64,000 nucleotides of DNA from Mycoavidus sp. B2-EB. GTDB taxonomy: Bacteria; Pseudomonadota; Gammaproteobacteria; Burkholderiales; Burkholderiaceae. Below are positions 59,010-64,000 of the stretch, piece after piece (within the stretch, counting starts at the first letter, position 1; each line of letters opens with the position of its first letter). The notes under the pieces were generated by a model. It ran no database searches. It was not told the DNA's origin and saw only the letters and a list, made by a program, of their open reading frames with translations. A program made the position numbers and the translations under genes. Where the stretch lies: assembly GCF_014218255.1 (NCBI RefSeq), contig NZ_AP021872.1, positions 930,001-994,000 of the forward strand, read 5' to 3'.

Positions 59010-60329
59010 ATGAATGGGGTAGATAAAAGACGGAGAAATGATAACCAAATTCAAAATCAAGGACCCGTACCAAGGCAAGAAAAACGTGCTCGTCCCGGGC
59101 CTCCGTTTCTAAATAACAGCTCACTCCCAAATAATAGGCCGCAACTAAGTCCTGAAGCCCTTAAAGCTCAACAGGATGCTCAAACAAAAATAATTAATCT
59201 AAGTAAGCAAAGATTAAATCTATGGAAAAACAAAAATGACAACTCATATCAAATTAATAGTAAATCTGTAAATATTGACACAACAGATACTTTGATTAAC
59301 GATGGTGTTGGCAGTGATTTAACAAGCCATATAGATAATGCCGCTCAATTTACCAATCCAGAATCCATTAAGAGTCCAAATAATAATTCACATCCATCTG
59401 ATAGCGAAATACTAGACACTGACCAAACAGGAATTTTGACTAACATCGGCATCAATAACGATCTTTCATATAGTACGGATAATCTATTTGACCTTGACCC
59501 TTTTTTAAATGATGTCCAACGCGAAATCCATGTGCATACTGTGCCAATAAGCGACAGACAAGGAATTTCCTCTGAAGCAGAAATTCCTGAATTCACTGAA
59601 GATTGGATATCTGAATCTCTTTTTGCACAAAATTCATCTGCTCAGCAATTAGGGGATAATAAAATTACAGACCCTTTTAAAAATCCTCCAGAGGATAGTT
59701 ATATCTATCAAACACCATCTACGTTTCATGCAGAGGAGATATCTCAGCCAGAAAATGAAGAGAATCAAGTATTTTTTCGAAATAAATTGAAAGAATTTAT
59801 TTCTTTAAAGGAATTTTATCTTAATAATAAAATTGATGTCCATCAGCTTAATAGAAATCAAAAGTTGTTCCTAGCTCAAAACATGACTAAAGAGGAAAAA
59901 CAAAAATCTTTATATATAGCAGCAGAACAACAAGATGAGGAGATGATTCGATTTTTACTTAATCGGGGGGTCGATGTAAATGAGAAAGATATCTCTGGCA
60001 ATTGCGCAATACATATTGCTGCATCAAAAAATGACATTGATATACTAGGTCGTTTATATAGGAAACAAGCTGATTTTTCGGTTTTGAATAAAGAAAATAA
60101 AACGGTTTTGCAAATTGCATCAGATTCAAAAAGCACAAAGGCTATTCAATTTTTAAAGCAGCTTTATTTCAGCGGCACATTTATTCCGAACACAGATTTG
60201 GATATGGAAACACTGATCAAAGCAATGGATCTCCCTGAGCGTATAGAGGCAACTTATCAAGCGGTTAAGCAGGACAATAAAAACATGATTGTTAATTTAC
60301 TTAAGTCGGGCGGATATAATTTAACCTAA
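59010..60329 (+). CDS. Ankyrin-repeat protein with basic N-terminus (possible host-directed effector)
   Basis: The ATG at 59010, after TTGAGG, gives 439 residues; an upstream extension of 25 codons has no ribosome-binding site. The N-terminus has two basic clusters (KRRR at 6-9 and KRAR at 25-28), which resemble a bipartite nuclear localisation signal. Residues 60-280 are low-complexity, Asn/Ser/Asp-rich. About three ankyrin repeats follow (about 296-385: SLYIAAEQQDEEMIRFLLNRG, CAIHIAASKNDIDILGRLY, TVLQIASDSKSTKAIQFLKQ). Composition is strikingly A+T-rich (13 G/C in 60 at 59221-59280) against its neighbours, a sign of acquisition. No secretion signal is recognisable by eye. It occupies the usual cysE position between trmJ and lpxH. 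Confidence 0.85.
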   Translation: MNGVDKRRRNDNQIQNQGPVPRQEKRARPGPPFLNNSSLPNNRPQLSPEALKAQQDAQTKIINLSKQRLNLWKNKNDNSYQINSKSVNIDTTDTLINDGVGSDLTSHIDNAAQFTNPESIKSPNNNSHPSDSEILDTDQTGILTNIGINNDLSYSTDNLFDLDPFLNDVQREIHVHTVPISDRQGISSEAEIPEFTEDWISESLFAQNSSAQQLGDNKITDPFKNPPEDSYIYQTPSTFHAEEISQPENEENQVFFRNKLKEFISLKEFYLNNKIDVHQLNRNQKLFLAQNMTKEEKQKSLYIAAEQQDEEMIRFLLNRGVDVNEKDISGNCAIHIAASKNDIDILGRLYRKQADFSVLNKENKTVLQIASDSKSTKAIQFLKQLYFSGTFIPNTDLDMETLIKAMDLPERIEATYQAVKQDNKNMIVNLLKSGGYNLT

Positions 60330-60394
60330 GTTCGGGATAAAAGCAGAGGCGTAGGATGGCTGTGATCATGAGCCTCACAGAGGCGGGACTACGG

Positions 60395-61204
60395 CTATTC
60401 CGAATAGCCACCTAAAGGAGCTAATTCCGACGGCCAGGCTTGAATCCCGTTTCGATCTAGCTTTAAATACCCACCCCGCGGCTCGCTATGATCGTAATCC
60501 CAATCGGGGAGTACCCAGCGCGTAGCCGCGCCATGCCTATGTTGCGCAGGTCGGTGAGTATGGCCATGAATCATTGTCGTGACGCCATATTGCGCCAAAA
60601 GGCCCAACACTGCGGCTTCGGTTACCTCTCCGAGTATCCGTTCGCGTGGCCGTTTTTGCGCACCACTGCGCGCCCGGATGCGCGCTGCGAGCGCTAACCG
60701 CCAACACAATGGCCAATTCAGAAAAAACCACTGCACGGCACGGCAGCGTACAATCTTTCTATACCCTTGATAAAAACCATCGGCCGTGCAAAGCGCATCA
60801 CCATGCGCGAGAACCATGCGCAGATCAAAAGCCTCGAGTAGGCATGGATCATCTAATATCTTCGCCCCAGCCACTTGAGCGAAATGCGCGCCAAGCAAAA
60901 AATCTCGATTGCCAGGCATAATATAAAGTTGAATGCTGCGCTCAGTTAGCGTATGGAGCTGCGCTGCGATTTTTTGGGCAAACGGCGTGACCAGCATATC
61001 GTCGCCGATCCAATATTCAAATAAATCGCCAAGAATATAAACCGCTTGCGCATCGTGGGCAGTGTTCTCGACAAAATGCTTAAACGCAGCTACTGTATAG
61101 GGAATAGCCGGGCTTAGATGCAAGTCTGAAATAAAATAAACCGGCCGCGCATCAGCTGGCTGAAGGCTTTGCAGCTGATCCGATGCGCCACCGGTTTTAG
61201 ACAT
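60395..61204 (-). CDS. lpxH: UDP-2,3-diacylglucosamine diphosphatase
   Basis: The ATG complement at 61202-61204 follows an AGAGGG site and gives 269 residues; a longer in-frame start at 61312 overlaps ppiB and is rejected. Calcineurin-like motifs are intact: FISDLHLSP, GDLFEYWIGDD, MPGNRDFLLG, LAHGDALC and IHGHTHRPAQH. LpxH splits UDP-diacylglucosamine to lipid X in lipid A synthesis. It is read from the ppiB transcript. Confidence 0.94.
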   Translation of the reverse strand: MSKTGGASDQLQSLQPADARPVYFISDLHLSPAIPYTVAAFKHFVENTAHDAQAVYILGDLFEYWIGDDMLVTPFAQKIAAQLHTLTERSIQLYIMPGNRDFLLGAHFAQVAGAKILDDPCLLEAFDLRMVLAHGDALCTADGFYQGYRKIVRCRAVQWFFLNWPLCWRLALAARIRARSGAQKRPRERILGEVTEAAVLGLLAQYGVTTMIHGHTHRPAQHRHGAATRWVLPDWDYDHSEPRGGYLKLDRNGIQAWPSELAPLGGYSE

Positions 61205-61217
61205 TGCTGAGCCCTCT

Positions 61218-61712
61218 TTAGGCAACAACAAGCGCTTTTTCGATGATAACGGTTTCAAGCGGGACATCTTGATGACCGTTTTTCGAGCCGGTTTTAACGG
61301 CCTTGATGGCATCGATAACCTCTAAACCTGCCACGACTTCGCCAAACACGCAATATCCCCAACCTTGTGGGGTTGGCTTGGAAAAATCGAGGAATGCATT
61401 ATCCGTTACATTAATAAAAAACTGTGCTGTTGCTGAATGCGGATCGCTGGTGCGAGCCATCGCAATCGTGCCACGCGTATTTTTTAAACCGTTATCGGCT
61501 TCATTCGTAATCGGAGCTGCGGTGGTTTTTTGTTGCATCTCAGGGTCGAAACCCCCGCCTTGAATCATAAAATTTGAAATCACGCGGTGGAAAATCGTAT
61601 TGTCGTAATGTCCCTTTTTGACATACTGAATAAAATTCTCAACCGTCTTAGGCGCTTTGTCCGCATTCAGTTCAAGTTTAATCACGCCGTGATTAGTGTG
61701 CAGCTCGATCAT
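61218..61712 (-). CDS. ppiB: Peptidyl-prolyl cis-trans isomerase B (cyclophilin)
   Basis: The ATG complement at 61710-61712, with AAGGA upstream, gives 164 residues; one more upstream codon is TTG and is not needed. [19 protein letters not shown] is the cyclophilin active site and [18 protein letters not shown] the second block. It lacks a signal peptide, so is cytoplasmic. lpxH follows after 13 bases. In relatives a second, periplasmic cyclophilin gene often sits next to it; none is here. Confidence 0.95.
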   Translation of the reverse strand: MIELHTNHGVIKLELNADKAPKTVENFIQYVKKGHYDNTIFHRVISNFMIQGGGFDPEMQQKTTAAPITNEADNGLKNTRGTIAMARTSDPHSATAQFFINVTDNAFLDFSKPTPQGWGYCVFGEVVAGLEVIDAIKAVKTGSKNGHQDVPLETVIIEKALVVA

Positions 61713-61786
61713 CAAAAATATCCTTACAAATAGAAGTAAAAAAAGCCAATCGGCGAAAAAAATTAATCTCTAATCCTTGATTTTTC

Positions 61787-62380
61787 TTATTTGAAGCCAG
61801 CAGGAGCCGGTGCCATTGTAAGAGGATGAGCAGGGGTGTTGTACAGAATAGAAGATATCTGTTGTTGGCGCTGCGCAGAAAGCGTATCACGCCGATCTAG
61901 CGTGAGGGCGCGTTGGTAGGCTTGAGCGGCAAGCTGTAGATAAAGCGCACCGAGATTTTGTTGCGTCAGCGGATAACTAGGGTTAGCGCTCAACGCGGTT
62001 TCCAGCGCACCGCGTGCCGCTTCATAAGCACCATGCCGGCTATGAAGATAGGCTAAATTATTATAAGGCTCAGGCAGTTCCGGGTATTGTTTAATCAGGG
62101 CCTGAAAAGCGGCCATCGCTTCGCGCTCGCGGCCAAGCTGAATCAGCGTGGTCGCACGTTTAAAGCGCGCCTGCACGTCTTTAGGGTGGCTTTTAATGCG
62201 TTGCTCCAGCTTTTGCAATTGCGCAACAAGTGCAGAAGATGCACTATCCGCGAGCGGGCTTAGGCGTGCACTATCTTCTACGGTCACTATAGGTTGCCCA
62301 TAGGCGCTGCTTAAAAAGCTGCTCGCGCATAAGAGGGCGGCCCCAAGCTGCGCCGCATAGCCCCAAGTGGAGGTCTTCAT
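61787..62380 (-). CDS. TPR-repeat protein with signal peptide
   Basis: The 197-residue product has an N-terminal signal peptide (GAALLCASSFLSSAYG, cut near residue 28) and about three TPR units (VQARFKRATTLIQLGREREAMAAF, PEPYNNLAYLHSRHGAYEAARGAL, YPLTQQNLGALYLQLAAQAYQRAL). It is probably periplasmic. The same gene stands beside cysS and ppi genes in Burkholderia, where it has no proven role. Confidence 0.88.
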   Translation of the reverse strand: MKTSTWGYAAQLGAALLCASSFLSSAYGQPIVTVEDSARLSPLADSASSALVAQLQKLEQRIKSHPKDVQARFKRATTLIQLGREREAMAAFQALIKQYPELPEPYNNLAYLHSRHGAYEAARGALETALSANPSYPLTQQNLGALYLQLAAQAYQRALTLDRRDTLSAQRQQQISSILYNTPAHPLTMAPAPAGFK

Positions 62381-62504
62381 AGCTTTAAATCCATCAATGT
62401 TATAATCTCGGCCATTTTAACAAAACGTCACCTATTATCCAAAATTCTGGCAAGTAAGCCTTACTTTCATAGGTGAAGCATTGACGGCCAGCCCCCTGTT
62501 TTCT

Positions 62505-63896
62505 ATGAATTCACTGCGTATTTATAACACGCTTACGCGCGACAAGCAGATTTTTGTACCCCTTGTGGCTGGCGAAGTCCGCATGTATGTCTGTGGCGTT
62601 ACTGTGTACGATTATTGCCATCTCGGCCATGCGCGTGTCATGGTGGTGTTTGATATGGTTAAGCGTTGGTTGCGTGCGCTTGATTACCGGGTCACCTATG
62701 TGCGCAATATCACGGATATTGACGACAAAATCATTCGCCGCGCTTCAGAAAATGGCGAAACCATTGCCGCGCTGACCGAACGCTTCACGCACGCCATGCA
62801 TGAAGATGCCGACGCGCTGGGCGTGGAGCGGCCAGATTTTGAGCCGCGCGCAACCGCTTTTGTGCCACACATGCTCGCCCTGATTGAAACCTTAGAACAA
62901 AACGGCTATGCCTATCAGGCCGCCGATGGCGATGTCAATTACGCGGTGCGCAAATTCGCCGCATATGGCCAACTCGCCGGCTTCACGCCGGATGATTTGC
63001 GCGCTGGCGAGCGGGTTGCCGCCAATACAGCTAAGCAAGATCCGCTAGATTTTGTGCTGTGGAAGCGCGCTAAGCCAGATGAACCGACGACAGCCCGCTG
63101 GGATTCTAAATGGGGCAGTGGGCGGCCTGGTTGGCATATTGAATGCTCAGCGATGAGTAGCGCCTTGCTCGGCGACCGCTTCGACATTCACGGCGGCGGA
63201 CAGGATTTGCAGTTCCCGCACCATGAAAACGAAATTGCGCAAAGCGAGGGCGCGCATGGGCATCCATTTGTGAATTACTGGATGCATAATGCCTATGTGC
63301 AAATTGATGATGAAAAAATGTCAAAATCGCTGGGTAATTTTTCCACTATTCGCGACGTGTTGGCTAGCTTCGATGCCGAAGTGATCCGTTTTTTTATTTT
63401 GCGCACGCATTATCGCAGCCCGATTCACTATAGCGACGCACACCTTGAAGATGCGCGGAGTGGACTCATACGGTTGTATACAGCGCTTAAAGAAACCGTG
63501 CCAGATACCCTGCCGCTGGATTGGAATGAAGCGCATGCGCTGCGATTTCACGCCGCCATGAACGATGACTTCAATACACCGATTGCCGTGGCTATTTTGT
63601 TTGACCTAGCGCTTGCAGTCAATAAACACCGTGATCAGGCGCTGGCGCGACAGTTAAAAGGATTAGCTGACGTTCTCGGCTTACTAGCGCGCGCGCCGCA
63701 GTTATTTTTACAAAAAAGCGCACCGATCAACGCCGTTTTAAATCCAACCACGATTGCCGCCCGGATTGCCGAGCGGCAAGCCGCCAAGCGAGCTAAAAAC
63801 TATCATCTGGCGGACCAAATTCGCGCCGAGCTTTTGGCGGCCGGCATCGTGCTTGAAGATAAATCAGATGAATTGACTGAATGGCGGCGCGCTTAA
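62505..63896 (+). CDS. cysS: Cysteinyl-tRNA synthetase
   Basis: The ATG at 62505 gives 463 residues opening [14 protein letters not shown]; the longer frame begins at a TTG and is not needed. The class I motifs are HLGHAR (HIGH) and KMSKSLGNF (KMSKS). Zinc ligands include CGVTVYD and HIECSAMSS. It charges tRNA-Cys with cysteine, whose synthesis seems impaired if cysE is really missing from the genome. Confidence 0.96.
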   Translation: MNSLRIYNTLTRDKQIFVPLVAGEVRMYVCGVTVYDYCHLGHARVMVVFDMVKRWLRALDYRVTYVRNITDIDDKIIRRASENGETIAALTERFTHAMHEDADALGVERPDFEPRATAFVPHMLALIETLEQNGYAYQAADGDVNYAVRKFAAYGQLAGFTPDDLRAGERVAANTAKQDPLDFVLWKRAKPDEPTTARWDSKWGSGRPGWHIECSAMSSALLGDRFDIHGGGQDLQFPHHENEIAQSEGAHGHPFVNYWMHNAYVQIDDEKMSKSLGNFSTIRDVLASFDAEVIRFFILRTHYRSPIHYSDAHLEDARSGLIRLYTALKETVPDTLPLDWNEAHALRFHAAMNDDFNTPIAVAILFDLALAVNKHRDQALARQLKGLADVLGLLARAPQLFLQKSAPINAVLNPTTIAARIAERQAAKRAKNYHLADQIRAELLAAGIVLEDKSDELTEWRRA

Positions 63897-63964
63897 TCAG
63901 TATGGCCGACACATCATTTCATAACGGTTGAGCAATTAAGTCAGTGAGTCAATTAGAGGGCACC

Positions 63965-64000
63965 ATGGCAATAGCCAGTAAGACAGTACGTAAGGCGGCC
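63965..64000 (+). CDS. Start of an unidentified gene (cut by window edge)
   Basis: GAGGGC precedes ATG at 63965, and 12 codons (MAIASKTVRKAA) are open to the window end. In Burkholderia a DNA-3-methyladenine glycosylase gene often follows cysS and starts with a basic, Ala-rich stretch; this would fit but the fragment is too short to tell. Confidence 0.35.
   Translation, partial: MAIASKTVRKAA

Noticed and set aside
58703-59011. A 102-codon open frame on the minus strand, considered as a relic of cysE
   Set aside because: The translation has no hexapeptide-repeat pattern of CysE and overlaps the trmJ end.

Overview
The window is chromosomal DNA of a betaproteobacterium of the Burkholderiaceae. 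Many blocks follow the gene order of free-living Burkholderia: purD-hemF-nadD-rsfS-rlmH-rng, hemC-hemD-hemX-hemY, ilvB-ilvH-ilvC-psd-pssA-leuA, iscRSUA-hscBA-fdx, odhAB-lpdA-zapE, and suhB-trmJ...lpxH-ppiB-cysS. Base composition is near 50% G+C by eye, well below free-living Burkholderia. Several genes expected in these blocks are missing (maf, cysE, iscX, the rpoS partner of nlpD), and there are broken genes and eukaryote-like repeat proteins. Together this suggests a reduced-genome, host-associated relative such as Mycoavidus, an endobacterium of Mortierella fungi. That genus assignment is inference, not a search result.

Layout. 1-4.7 kb: cell-envelope genes (glycosyltransferase, O-antigen ligase, msbA), then RNase G. 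4.8-11.7 kb: a minus-strand housekeeping block (rlmH, rsfS, nadD, hemF, purD, yebC, rluB, scpB). 11.9-14.7 kb: nlpD, one tRNA-Arg(UCU), tsaB, rimI and a family-4 uracil-DNA glycosylase. 14.8-15.6 kb: an Rpn-type nuclease. 15.9-20.1 kb: haem operon hemCDXY. 20.2-25.4 kb: mixed accessory and regulatory genes (pirin, DUF488 pseudogene, DUF4385, a glycine-zipper protein, TetR regulator, ECF sigma factor with two partner proteins). 25.8-32.4 kb: branched-chain amino acid and phosphatidylethanolamine synthesis. 32.4-36.5 kb: an accessory island in which a broken hipA copy and an intact hipBA pair flank three lipoprotein genes of higher G+C. 36.8-42.3 kb: Fe-S cluster assembly. 42.3-49.3 kb: 2-oxoglutarate dehydrogenase complex and zapE. 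49.7-52.2 kb: an LtaS-like phosphoglycerol transferase with diacylglycerol kinase. 52.4-56.7 kb: a 1440-residue TPR/NACHT/HEAT-repeat protein. 57.0-64.0 kb: suhB, trmJ, an A+T-rich ankyrin gene, lpxH, ppiB, a TPR protein, cysS and the first codons of another gene.

The most unusual item is the 52.4-56.7 kb gene. It encodes an NLR-like (STAND) ATPase with an N-terminal TPR-like region, a short Gly/Asn/Val motif resembling bacterial amyloid-signalling sequences, an intact NACHT core, and about 16 near-identical 33-residue HEAT-like repeats that include a recent 204-bp tandem duplication. Next is the ankyrin protein, whose gene sits where cysE normally lies. Its basic N-terminus and different base composition fit a host-directed, acquired gene, and the missing cysE would fit a cysteine requirement. 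Function for both is inference.
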